A stretch of DNA of 48,321 nucleotides, from the NCBI GenBank assembly GCA_003023405.1, contig PXST01000051.1, positions 1-48,321 of the forward strand. The letters run 5' to 3'. Origin of the DNA: Halobacteriales archaeon SW_8_68_21 (GTDB taxonomy: Archaea; Halobacteriota; Halobacteria; Halobacteriales; Haloferacaceae). Under the pieces are notes generated by a model, which worked only from the letters and a program-made list of their open reading frames with translations, was not told where the DNA came from and did not search any database. This document shows, piece by piece, positions 40,997-48,321 of this stretch. Numbering within the stretch: the stretch's first letter is position 1; each line of letters opens with the position of its first letter. The position numbers were made by a program, and so were the translations under genes.

Positions 40997-43339
40997 GTGA
41001 AGGTCGCGGACGCGGTGCCGGAGTTCGCCGACGCCTTCGGGTTCGAGGAGTTCAACCGGATGCAACGCGAGGCGCTGCCGGGCGTCCTAGAGACCGACCA
41101 CAACGTCGTCGCGTCGGCCCCGACGGCCTCCGGGAAGACGGCGCTCGCCGAGCTCGCCATCTGTAAGACCCTCTCGGAGGGCGGCACCGCCCTCTTCGTC
41201 GCCCCGCTGCGCGCGCTCACCAACGAGAAGGAGAGCGAGTGGGAGCGGTTCGAGGACATGGGCTACTCCGTGTACGTCGTCTCCGGCGAGCGCGACCTCA
41301 ACCCGCGCCGCGCCGAGCGCGCTGATGTGCTGGTGACGACCCCGGAGAAGGCAGACAGCGCGACGCGGAAACACGACTCCGCGCGCTACTCCTTTGTCAC
41401 CGACGTGGACTGCGTCGTCATCGACGAGGTCCACCTGCTCGACTCCGAGAAGCGCGGCGCGGTACTGGAGGTCACCGTCTCGCGGCTCCGCCGGCTTCAG
41501 GACCCGCGCGTCGTCGCGCTGTCGGCGACGATGCCGAACATCGACGACGTCGCCGAGTGGCTCGACGCGCCCGCGGAGACGACCTACGCGTTCGGCGACG
41601 AGTACCGCCCGGTCGAGTTGGAGACCGGCGTGAAGACGTACTCGCACGGGTCGAACGCGTTCGCCGACAAGTACCGCCGGCTCTATCGCGCGCTCGATCT
41701 GGCCGAACCGCACATCCGCGAGGACGGGCAGGCGCTCGTGTTCGTCTCCTCGCGACAGGACACGGTTCAGGCGGCAAAGAAGGCGCGCGACGAGATCACG
41801 GATCGGGACATCCCGATCGACTCGCGGGACGACTACGACTTCCACAACGAGGCCACGGAACTGACCAATGACACGCTCCGCCAGTCGGTCACCGACGGCG
41901 TCGGCTTCCACCACGCTGGCCTCGGGAAAGACGACCGCGACCGCGTCGAGGAGTGGTTCAAACAGGGGAAGATCAGGTTCCTCTTTTCGACATCGACGCT
42001 CGCGTGGGGGGTGAATCTCCCCGCGCGCTGCGTCGTCATCCGCGACACGAAGTACCACGACCCGCTGGAGGGCGAGACTGATATCTCCCCGCTGGACGTA
42101 CTCCAGATGCTCGGCCGCGCCGGCCGCCCGGAGTACGACGACGTGGGGTACGGCTGGGTGGTCTGTGACCGCGGCGACGCGGACAAGTACCGGACGCTGC
42201 TGCGCGAGGGCAAAGCGATCGAGTCGCGGCTCGCCGCCGACCTCGAATCGCACCTCAACGCCGAGATCGCGATGGGAACGATCCGCGGGCTGGAGGACGT
42301 GATGGCGTGGCTCGAAACCACCTTCTACTACGTCCGCGCCCAGTCGGAACCGGAGGCGTACGACTTCTCCACGCTCCGCGACCGCGTGCGCGACACCCTC
42401 GAATCGCTCGTCGACGACGGGTTCGTCGCTGCCGACGACGACCTCGCCATCGAGCCGACGGGGCTGGGACGGCTCGCTTCGAAATACTACCTCCGCTTGG
42501 ACACCGCCCGCCGCTTCCGGCGGCTCGCCGACCGCGAGACGCTGACGGCCGACGCGGTGTTAGAGACCGTCGCGTCCGCCGGCGAGTTCGACTCGGTCTC
42601 GGCGCGCTCGGCCGAGGCGGACGCCGTCGATCGTATTCTCGACGGCCGCGACACCGACCTCGAAGACGGCCACCGCAAGGTGTTCGCCATCTTGCTCGCC
42701 GGTATGAACGACTCGATTCCGAGCGACCTGCGCTCGGACGCATGGGTGATCCGGCAGAACGCGCTCCGCCTGCTCGCCGCGCTCGCGGAGTTCCTCGACC
42801 GCTTCGCCGGCCCCCGCGCCGCCAACCTCGCTCGCCGCGTGGAAGCGCGCGTCGAACACGGCGTCCCCCGCGAAGCCGTCGCGCTGACCGCGATCGAGGG
42901 GGTCGGCTCCGGGCGCGCCGAGCGTCTCGCGGACGCCGGCCTCACCTCGCCCGCCGACATCGTCGACGCCGGCCCGGAACGGCTCGCCGGGGGCGGCCTG
43001 AGCGACTCCGTCGCCGAGCGGATCGTCGACGCCGCCGGGGACTGCCCCCGAATCGGCGTCGACTGGGGAGACTTCCCCGACGCCATCGCTGTCGGGGAAA
43101 ACGAGCTGTGCGAGGTCGCCGTCTCGGCCGTCTCCGGGAGCGCCCGAACGGGGATCCGCGTCACCGTCAACGACGTGGAGATGACCGCGACGACGACCTA
43201 CCTCGACGGCGAGACGACGGTCCCGGTCGGCGTGTTCGGCCCGCCGGACGCCGACGAGCTGGAGTTCGTCGTCGAGGTCGTCTTCCCCGACCTCCCGCTT
43301 CTGCCGGTCACGGCGACGCGGACGGTTCGAGTGGAGTGA
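40997..43339 (+). CDS. Ski2-type DNA helicase (Hel308-like)
   Basis: The protein (780 aa from GTG 40997, MKVADAVPEFADAFGFEEFN) is a superfamily 2 helicase with ASAPTASGKT (motif I), the DEVH box (VVIDEVHLLDSEKRGAV), SATMPN (III), FSTSTLAWGVNLPAR (V) and QMLGRAGRPEYD (VI). The C-terminus has a winged-helix/ratchet region, then helix-hairpin-helix motifs (IEGVGSGRAERLADAGLTS) and a final beta domain. Hel308 enzymes unwind stalled replication forks; whether this copy is Hel308 proper or its ASKI2-type relative cannot be settled here. The frame is open to 40919, but conserved sequence begins at the GTG. Confidence 0.92.
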   Translation: MKVADAVPEFADAFGFEEFNRMQREALPGVLETDHNVVASAPTASGKTALAELAICKTLSEGGTALFVAPLRALTNEKESEWERFEDMGYSVYVVSGERDLNPRRAERADVLVTTPEKADSATRKHDSARYSFVTDVDCVVIDEVHLLDSEKRGAVLEVTVSRLRRLQDPRVVALSATMPNIDDVAEWLDAPAETTYAFGDEYRPVELETGVKTYSHGSNAFADKYRRLYRALDLAEPHIREDGQALVFVSSRQDTVQAAKKARDEITDRDIPIDSRDDYDFHNEATELTNDTLRQSVTDGVGFHHAGLGKDDRDRVEEWFKQGKIRFLFSTSTLAWGVNLPARCVVIRDTKYHDPLEGETDISPLDVLQMLGRAGRPEYDDVGYGWVVCDRGDADKYRTLLREGKAIESRLAADLESHLNAEIAMGTIRGLEDVMAWLETTFYYVRAQSEPEAYDFSTLRDRVRDTLESLVDDGFVAADDDLAIEPTGLGRLASKYYLRLDTARRFRRLADRETLTADAVLETVASAGEFDSVSARSAEADAVDRILDGRDTDLEDGHRKVFAILLAGMNDSIPSDLRSDAWVIRQNALRLLAALAEFLDRFAGPRAANLARRVEARVEHGVPREAVALTAIEGVGSGRAERLADAGLTSPADIVDAGPERLAGGGLSDSVAERIVDAAGDCPRIGVDWGDFPDAIAVGENELCEVAVSAVSGSARTGIRVTVNDVEMTATTTYLDGETTVPVGVFGPPDADELEFVVEVVFPDLPLLPVTATRTVRVE

Positions 43340-43361
43340 CTCTCCGTGGTGGCGCGTCGCG

Positions 43362-43516
43362 CGACTGGGGTTCGGCGGTGCTCGTGTCAATCGGCGATTT
43401 ATAAGAGACAGCGACGTACGGCCGATCGACTGGGGGTTCGGCGGTGCTCGTGTCGATCGGCCGCTTATAAATCACCCGACGGAACCGGCCGCTTATAAAT
43501 CACCCAATGGAACCGG
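43362..43516. repeat. Tandem repeats carrying TATA-like boxes
   Basis: Unit A, TTCGGCGGTGCTCGTGTC preceded by a CGACTGGGG, occurs at 43362-43396 and 43428-43461. Unit B (28 bases: CCGCTTATAAATCACCC then RAYGGAACCGG) occurs twice in direct tandem at 43461-43488 and 43489-43516. TTATAA or its like appears three times (about 43398, 43464, 43492). The region lies between the 3' ends of two convergent genes, where promoters are not expected. Confidence 0.7.
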
Positions 43517-43521
43517 CTTCC

Positions 43522-44721
43522 CTATTTTACGCGCTCGCCGCGCGCGAACACCGCCTCGGGGTCCTGCCACGCTTCGGCGTCGGCGTTGGGGTCGGCGTCG
43601 AGGACGACCAGGTCCGCCCGATGCCCCGCCTCGACGCGCCCGACGTCGTTGAGGCCGAGGAGGTCGGCGGCGTTGACCGTGGCGGCTTCGAGCGCCCGCT
43701 CCGGCGAGAGGCCGTACTCGACCATTTGTGCCAGCTCTTGGGGAATCTCCGCGAAGAAGTTGAACGGCGTGCCCGCGTCGGTCCCCATCGCGATGGGAAC
43801 GCCGGCGTTGAGCGCGTGGTTCCACGCGTCGTCGAAGCGGTCGGCTGCGTCTTCGGCCTTCGCGACCGCGTCCTCGGGGATGCCGGCCGCCACGCCGTTG
43901 TCGACGATGCCGCGGAGTGCGCTCGCGGTCGGAACCCAGTAGGTGCCGCGCTCGGCCATCATCTCGGCTGCCTCCCGGTTCATGAACGTCCCGTGTTCGA
44001 CGCTGGAGATCCCGGCCTCGACGGCGTTTTTGATCCCCTCCTCGCCGTGGGCGTGGGCCGCGGTGGGCGTGTTCGTGGGGGCGGCCGCGTCGGCGAACGC
44101 GGCGAGTTCCTCTGGCGTCAGCTCCGGCGCGCCTGTCACCGCGCCCTCGGTGAGGACGCCGCCGGTAGCCATACACTTGAGCACGTCAGCGCCCGCCTTC
44201 AGCTGTTCGCGGGCCGCCTTCCGCACCTCCGCCGGGCCGTCCGCCTCGCGCCCGAACCAGTTGCCGTGCCCGCCGGTCATGATCACGTTGCGGCCGCACG
44301 CGAGCACCCGCGGCCCGTCGACGTCGCCGGCGGCGACCGCCTCGCCGGCGTCAAGCGCGAGCGTCCCACGGCTGCCGAGGTCGCGGACGGTCGTGACGCC
44401 GGCCGAGACGGCGGCGTCGAGGTTGCTCGCGGCCCGGTAACTCGCCGTGTAGTCGCTGTCGGAGACCGCGGTCGAGACGTCCGGGCGTCCGTCCATCATC
44501 ACGTGGACGTGCGCGTCGATCAGGCCGGGCGCGACGACGCGGTCACTCGCGTCGACGCGGGCGATCTCGTCGTTCGGGATGTCCTCGACCGCGGCCGCGA
44601 CCGCGTCCGTGTCGCCGACCGCGGCGATCTCGCCGTCGACGACCGCCACGTCGGCCCGTCGGGTACCGTCTGCGTCCGCGACTCGACCGCCGGTGAACAG
44701 GTGTGCGGCTCCGTTTGTCAT
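43522..44721 (-). CDS. Metal-dependent amidohydrolase (imidazolonepropionase-like)
   Basis: The 399-aa protein belongs to the amidohydrolase superfamily. The metal-binding HxH appears in GLIDAHVHVMMDG; then come the strand GVTTVRDLGSRG, a histidine in HAHGEEGIKNAVEAG, another in SSVEHGTFMN, and the conserved aspartate in MGTDAGTPFNFF. The N-terminal part (LFTGGRVADADGT) and C-terminal part (PNADAEAWQDPEAVFARGER) form the beta composite domain. Closest members are Xaa-Pro dipeptidase-like or imidazolonepropionase-like hydrolases; the exact substrate cannot be read. It is a single gene. Confidence 0.9.
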   Translation of the reverse strand: MTNGAAHLFTGGRVADADGTRRADVAVVDGEIAAVGDTDAVAAAVEDIPNDEIARVDASDRVVAPGLIDAHVHVMMDGRPDVSTAVSDSDYTASYRAASNLDAAVSAGVTTVRDLGSRGTLALDAGEAVAAGDVDGPRVLACGRNVIMTGGHGNWFGREADGPAEVRKAAREQLKAGADVLKCMATGGVLTEGAVTGAPELTPEELAAFADAAAPTNTPTAAHAHGEEGIKNAVEAGISSVEHGTFMNREAAEMMAERGTYWVPTASALRGIVDNGVAAGIPEDAVAKAEDAADRFDDAWNHALNAGVPIAMGTDAGTPFNFFAEIPQELAQMVEYGLSPERALEAATVNAADLLGLNDVGRVEAGHRADLVVLDADPNADAEAWQDPEAVFARGERVK

Positions 44722-44810
44722 GCCGATCAGAGGGACGGACGAACTGGTAAAGGGTCGGGTCGCGGTAGGTGGGGCGGTCGAGTCGGTCGCCGCTGACCTC
44801 GCCGAACACG

Positions 44811-45134
44811 TCAGGTCGCCGCCAGCAGCTTCAATCGCAGGTCGCGCTCGTCGACCTCGTACTTGAACGTCGGGTGGCCGTTGACGAGCACGTACGGGAC
44901 GCGCTCGCCGTACTCGTCGGCCAGTTCGGGGTCGGTGTCCACGTCGACCACATCGAGGGCGACCGCGACGCCGTCAAGATCGCCGGCGACCGACTCGATC
45001 GTCTCCCGGGCGACGACGCAAAGCGAGCAGTCCTCACGGGTGTAGAGGGTGACCGGAACGGTCGCCTCCGCGCCGGCGGCCGGTTCCGCGTCAGCTGTCG
45101 CCTCCGCGTCGGCGGCTGCGTCGTCCCCGGTCAC
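44811..45134 (-). CDS. Glutaredoxin-like protein
   Basis: The 107-aa protein has a disordered Ala-rich start of about 25 residues and then a thioredoxin fold: VPVTLYTREDCSLCVVARET with a CSLC active site, and RVPYVLVNGHPTFKYEVD with the cis-proline (VPY). It probably carries out thiol-disulfide exchange. Its start overlaps the end of the neighbour by four bases, so it is co-transcribed with the downstream end of the pyrG-guaAb operon. Confidence 0.85.
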   Translation of the reverse strand: MTGDDAAADAEATADAEPAAGAEATVPVTLYTREDCSLCVVARETIESVAGDLDGVAVALDVVDVDTDPELADEYGERVPYVLVNGHPTFKYEVDERDLRLKLLAAT

Positions 45135-45526
45135 GGCTTCGACTCGTCGTCGGCCGATTTCGCGTCGGGCGGTTCCGCGTCGCCCGCGTCGTCGCCAGCC
45201 AGCAGTTCCTCGGCCACCGTCTCGGGACCCAGCAGGTCGGGGTCGACCGCGATGTCGGCGACGGTCGCGACGAACTCCGGCAGCGACCGGCTCGCGTACG
45301 TCACGATCTGGACGCCCGGGTTCAGCTCCCTCGCGACCGGGATCCCCGTCGCCTCCTCGATGTCCGTGAGAACGAACAGGTCGGCGTCGGCGATCCCGGC
45401 GTCTTCGAGCTTCGACGCGGTGACGAGACCGTCGACGCGGGCGATCTCGACGCCCAACGCCGCTAGCTCCTCGCCGAGACCGCGCCCGTCCGGGCCGGCG
45501 ACGACGGCGGTTGTCCGGTCCGCCAT
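45131..45526 (-). CDS. Small Rossmann-like protein of the pyrG-guaAb operon
   Basis: The 131-aa protein from ATG 45526 has alternating strands and helices (RTTAVVAGPDGRGLGEELAA, LGVEIARVDGLVTASKLEDA, DADLFVLTDIEEATGIPVAR) like a TrkA-N/NAD-binding or response-regulator-like fold, with an acidic disordered tail. It lacks a GxGxxG motif, so nucleotide binding is uncertain. Its ATG shares one base with the guaAb stop (TGATG). I recall this family as a haloarchaeal unknown. It could modulate guaAb or transport, but that is only inference. Confidence 0.75.
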   Translation of the reverse strand: MADRTTAVVAGPDGRGLGEELAALGVEIARVDGLVTASKLEDAGIADADLFVLTDIEEATGIPVARELNPGVQIVTYASRSLPEFVATVADIAVDPDLLGPETVAEELLAGDDAGDAEPPDAKSADDESKP

Positions 45527-46443
45527 CACTCGTACTCGATCGTCGCGGGCGGCTTGTGGGTCACGTCATAGACGACCCGCGCCACGTCCTCGTTCTCGCC
45601 CGTGATCCGGCTCTGGATCCGCTGGAGCGTGCTCCAGTCGAGCTCCTGTGCGCGGGCGGTCATCCCATCGCGGCTCTCGACGGAGCGGACGGCGACCACC
45701 CAGCCGTGGACGCGGTTGTCGCCCTTGACGCCGGTCGCCTTTCCGAGGACGGCTGCGAACGCCTGCCACGGGTCGTACTCCGCTAGTTCCTCCTCGACGA
45801 CGTGGGTCGCCTCGCGGGCGACCGCGGCCTTTTCTGGAGTCACCTCGCCGACGATCCGGACGGCGAGTCCGGGACCGGGGAACGGCATCCGCTCTGAGAT
45901 GATCGCTTCAAGATCGAGCGCGCGGGCGACCTCGCGCACCTCGTCCTTGTAGAGGTCGCGCACCGGCTCGACGATCCCCTCGAAGTCGACGACCTCGGGG
46001 AGTCCCCCGACGTTGTGGTGCGACTTGATGTTCCCCTCGGACTCGATCCGGTCGGGGTATATCGTTCCCTGAACGAGGTAGTCGGCACCCACGTCGCGGG
46101 CGACCGTCTCGAACTCATCGATGAACCTCTCGCCGATGACGTGGCGCTTCTCCTCCGGATCGGTGACGCCAGCGAGACGGTCGAAGAAGCGCTCTTGTGC
46201 TTCGATCACCCACAGCGACTCCATGAAACCGAAGGTCTCCCGGATCTCCGCCGTCTCTCCCTTCCGCATCAGCCCCGTGTCGACGTAGACGGGGGTGAGC
46301 TGGTCGCCGACCGCCTCGTACGCGAGCGTCGCCGCGACCGAGGAGTCGACCCCGCCGGAGAGAGCGATCACGGCGTTTGCGTCGCCGATCGCCTCCCGGA
46401 TCTCCGCTTTCGCCTCCGCGATGAATTCCTCCGTCTCGACCAT
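45526..46443 (-). CDS. guaAb: GMP synthase, ATP pyrophosphatase subunit
   Basis: The 305-aa protein has the PP-loop SGGVDSS near residue 30, then [20 protein letters not shown], the RFIDEF and [12 protein letters not shown] segments, and a C-terminal GMP synthetase dimer domain ending [13 protein letters not shown]. In Archaea GMP synthase is split into a glutaminase and this ATP-PPase subunit, which aminates XMP to GMP; the glutaminase subunit is not in the window. It starts directly after the pyrG stop, so pyrG, this gene and the next small gene form an operon for nucleotide synthesis. Confidence 0.96.
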   Translation of the reverse strand: MVETEEFIAEAKAEIREAIGDANAVIALSGGVDSSVAATLAYEAVGDQLTPVYVDTGLMRKGETAEIRETFGFMESLWVIEAQERFFDRLAGVTDPEEKRHVIGERFIDEFETVARDVGADYLVQGTIYPDRIESEGNIKSHHNVGGLPEVVDFEGIVEPVRDLYKDEVREVARALDLEAIISERMPFPGPGLAVRIVGEVTPEKAAVAREATHVVEEELAEYDPWQAFAAVLGKATGVKGDNRVHGWVVAVRSVESRDGMTARAQELDWSTLQRIQSRITGENEDVARVVYDVTHKPPATIEYE

Positions 46444-48099
46444 CTATAGCCTCACGTCTGCGTTCCGCTCGGTTGTGTCCGTCGATTCCAACGCGGCCTC
46501 AACAAGGGAGACGAACGGCGGGCTCGCGCGGTCCGGGCGCGACCGGAACTCGGGATGCGCCTGCGTCCCCAAAAAGAACCGGTGGTCGGGCCGCTCTAAG
46601 ATCTCCATCCGGTTGTCGGCCCGGCCGGAAAAGAGGAGTCCGTCGGCCTCCAAGGCGTCGATGTACTCGGGGTTCACCTCGTAGCGGTGGCGGTGGCGCT
46701 CAGTACAGGAGTCGGCGTCGTACACCCGCGCCGCGAGCGTGTCCGGCTCGATGTCGGTCTCGTGCGCCCCGAGCCGCATCGTCCCGCCCATGTCCTCCGT
46801 CTCGTACTGGTCGGGGAGGAGGTCGATGACGGGGCTGGGCGTGTCGGGGTCGATCTCGGCGGAGTGAGCGCTGTCCAGCCCGAGGACGTTGCGCGCGTGT
46901 TCGACGACCGCCATCTGGAAGCCCAAGCAGAGCCCGAGAAAGGGCACGTCGTTCTCGCGGGCGTACCGGACCGCCTCGATCTTCCCGTTCGTCCCGCGGG
47001 AGCCGAACCCGCCGGGAACGACGACGGCGTCGGCCTCGGCGAGACGCTCCTCGTGGCGGTCCACGGTCTCGTCGGCGTCGACCCACAACACGTTCACTTC
47101 CGTCTCCGTCTGGATCCCGGCGTGTTTCAGCGCCTCGTGGATCGACATGTACGCGTCTTCGAGCGCGTACTTGCCGACCAGCGCCACGTCGATCTCTCTG
47201 TCGCGGTCGCGGGTGACCAGGTCGCGCCATTCGGTCGAGCGCTCCGCCTTCGGAAGCGCCTCGTCGGCGAGGCCGAGCCGCTCCATCACGTACTCGTCTA
47301 ACCCCTCGTCTTCGACCATCAGCGGGACGTGGTAGATGTCCTTGACATCGGGGTTCGAGAAGACGGCGTCGGTGGGCACGTCACAGAACAGGGCGATCTT
47401 CTCTTTCGTCTCTGAGTCGAGCCGGTCCTCGCAGCGCCCGACCAAGGTGTCCGGCTGAAGCCCGATCGAGCGAACCTCTTTCACCGAGTGCTGGGTGGGC
47501 TTTGTCTTCTGTTCGCCGTTCTTTGAGTAGGGGACGAGCGTGACGTGGGTAAAGAGGATGTCCTCGTCGTCCTCCTCGTGGGCGAACTGGCGCAGGGCTT
47601 CGAGGAAGGGCATCGACTCGATGTCGCCGACCGTTCCGCCGATCTCGACAAGGCACACGTCGCTGCCCTCGGCGGCCTCCCGGATGCGCCGCTTGATGTC
47701 GTCGGTGACGTGCGGGATGATCTGGACGGTCTTGCCGAGGTAGTCGCCGGCGCGCTCGCGCTCGATGACGTGTTCGTACGTCTTCCCCGTGGTGACGTTG
47801 TGGTCGAACGTCATGTCCGTGCCGAGGAAGCGCTCGTAGTTGCCCAGATCGAGATCGACCTCGCCGCCGTCCTTGAGGACGTACACCTCGCCGTGTTCGT
47901 ACGGGTTCATCGTCCCGGCGTCGACGTTGAGGTACGGATCCACCTTCACGGCGGTGATGTCGAAGCCCGCGTTGGCGAGAAGCCGCCCGGTGCTGGCGGC
48001 GGTGATGCCCTTGCCCAGCCCGGACATCACCCCGCCCGTGACGAACACGAACTTCCGACCCAGCGAGGGGTCGTACTCCGTGTCGGGATCTGCTGGCAT
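46444..48099 (-). CDS. pyrG: CTP synthase
   Basis: The 551-aa protein is the complete bifunctional enzyme that converts UTP to CTP. The N-terminal amidoligase domain has [17 protein letters not shown], the CTP/Mg region [13 protein letters not shown] and [12 protein letters not shown]. The C-terminal class I glutaminase has the nucleophile elbow [11 protein letters not shown] and the histidine-glutamate pair in HPEFRSRP. Length and order are normal. The ATG at 48099 begins with [19 protein letters not shown]. It is the first gene of the operon with guaAb. Confidence 0.97.
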   Translation of the reverse strand: MPADPDTEYDPSLGRKFVFVTGGVMSGLGKGITAASTGRLLANAGFDITAVKVDPYLNVDAGTMNPYEHGEVYVLKDGGEVDLDLGNYERFLGTDMTFDHNVTTGKTYEHVIERERAGDYLGKTVQIIPHVTDDIKRRIREAAEGSDVCLVEIGGTVGDIESMPFLEALRQFAHEEDDEDILFTHVTLVPYSKNGEQKTKPTQHSVKEVRSIGLQPDTLVGRCEDRLDSETKEKIALFCDVPTDAVFSNPDVKDIYHVPLMVEDEGLDEYVMERLGLADEALPKAERSTEWRDLVTRDRDREIDVALVGKYALEDAYMSIHEALKHAGIQTETEVNVLWVDADETVDRHEERLAEADAVVVPGGFGSRGTNGKIEAVRYARENDVPFLGLCLGFQMAVVEHARNVLGLDSAHSAEIDPDTPSPVIDLLPDQYETEDMGGTMRLGAHETDIEPDTLAARVYDADSCTERHRHRYEVNPEYIDALEADGLLFSGRADNRMEILERPDHRFFLGTQAHPEFRSRPDRASPPFVSLVEAALESTDTTERNADVRL

Positions 48100-48230
48100 A
48101 TCGACCGTCCGTTAGGGGGCGGCAAAACCGTTTCGGACCCCGCGTTTCCGGTGGACGTTCGTGTTGATTCGGGACGTGCGGGGATTGTCGTGTGAAAGTG
48201 TGTCGTGTCCGTGCCGATTCCTCCGGTCCT

Positions 48231-48238
48231 ATTTATAA
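48231..48238 (-). promoter_or_regulatory. TATA box upstream of pyrG
   Basis: The symmetric AT-rich sequence TTATAAAT (minus strand) lies about 130 bases before the pyrG ATG, which would give a leader of roughly 110 bases if it is used. It could also serve a gene that continues beyond the window. No closer box is evident. Confidence 0.4.
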
Positions 48239-48321
48239 GTTGTAGGCGGCAAAACCCCGCCGACCGACACAAAACAAGATACCTCGAAGCCCCTCGCGGG
48301 GTACGAGTAACGGCTTCGTGG

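Noticed and set aside
43362..43516. CRISPR array
   Set aside because: Only two copies of each unit, units B directly abut, and there are no spacers of even size or cas genes.

Overview
The window reads as haloarchaeal DNA, most like Halorubrum or a close relative. It is GC-rich, its proteins are strongly acidic, many genes appear leaderless (a TATA-like box 25-30 bases before the start codon), and it carries haloarchaeal families: a HalOD1 domain protein, a split GMP synthase, an intein-bearing MCM, a haloarchaeal type IV pilin and a Ski2/Hel308-type helicase. I see no rRNA, tRNA or CRISPR array. Genus is inference; the class Halobacteria is well supported.

Positions 1 to about 25 kb look like an accessory island with mixed, often lower GC. 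In order it holds: a broken transposase; an operator-like repeat array driving two overlapping coiled-coil/winged-helix genes of unknown function; a decayed gene; two divergent giant Type IIG-like (Eco57I-type) restriction-methylation proteins that share a 16-base promoter element; a short tyrosine recombinase; a PD-(D/E)XK-like protein with a duplicated C-terminal domain; an AddB/UvrD-like helicase-nuclease broken by one frameshift and one nonsense codon; two paralogous tyrosine recombinases facing each other around an MNT/HEPN toxin-antitoxin pair; a Doc-like toxin fragment; a SWIM zinc-finger protein; an archaeal AAA ATPase with a nuclease-like tail; and a pilin gene interrupted by an in-frame TGA. 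Defence, mobility and decay dominate this part.

From about 25.3 kb to the end the sequence is ordinary chromosomal core, mostly on the minus strand: an HSDL2-like short-chain dehydrogenase; small zinc-binding proteins; pheS-pheT; a HalOD1 protein; a cluster linked to mcm (97-aa protein, three small haloarchaeal unknowns, a MinD/ParA-like ATPase and an M48-like protein without its metal motif); mcm itself, 1873 codons with two inteins inserted in the ATPase core; a TRAM protein; a Ski2-type helicase on the plus strand; an amidohydrolase; a glutaredoxin-like protein; and a pyrG-guaAb-small protein operon for CTP and GMP synthesis.

The most interesting points are: the shared promoter element of the two Type IIG genes; the uncharacterised operon behind a five-copy operator array; the PD-(D/E)XK protein paired with a dead helicase-nuclease; the two HTH-bearing MCM inteins; and tandem TATA-like repeats in the convergent gap after the Ski2-type helicase.
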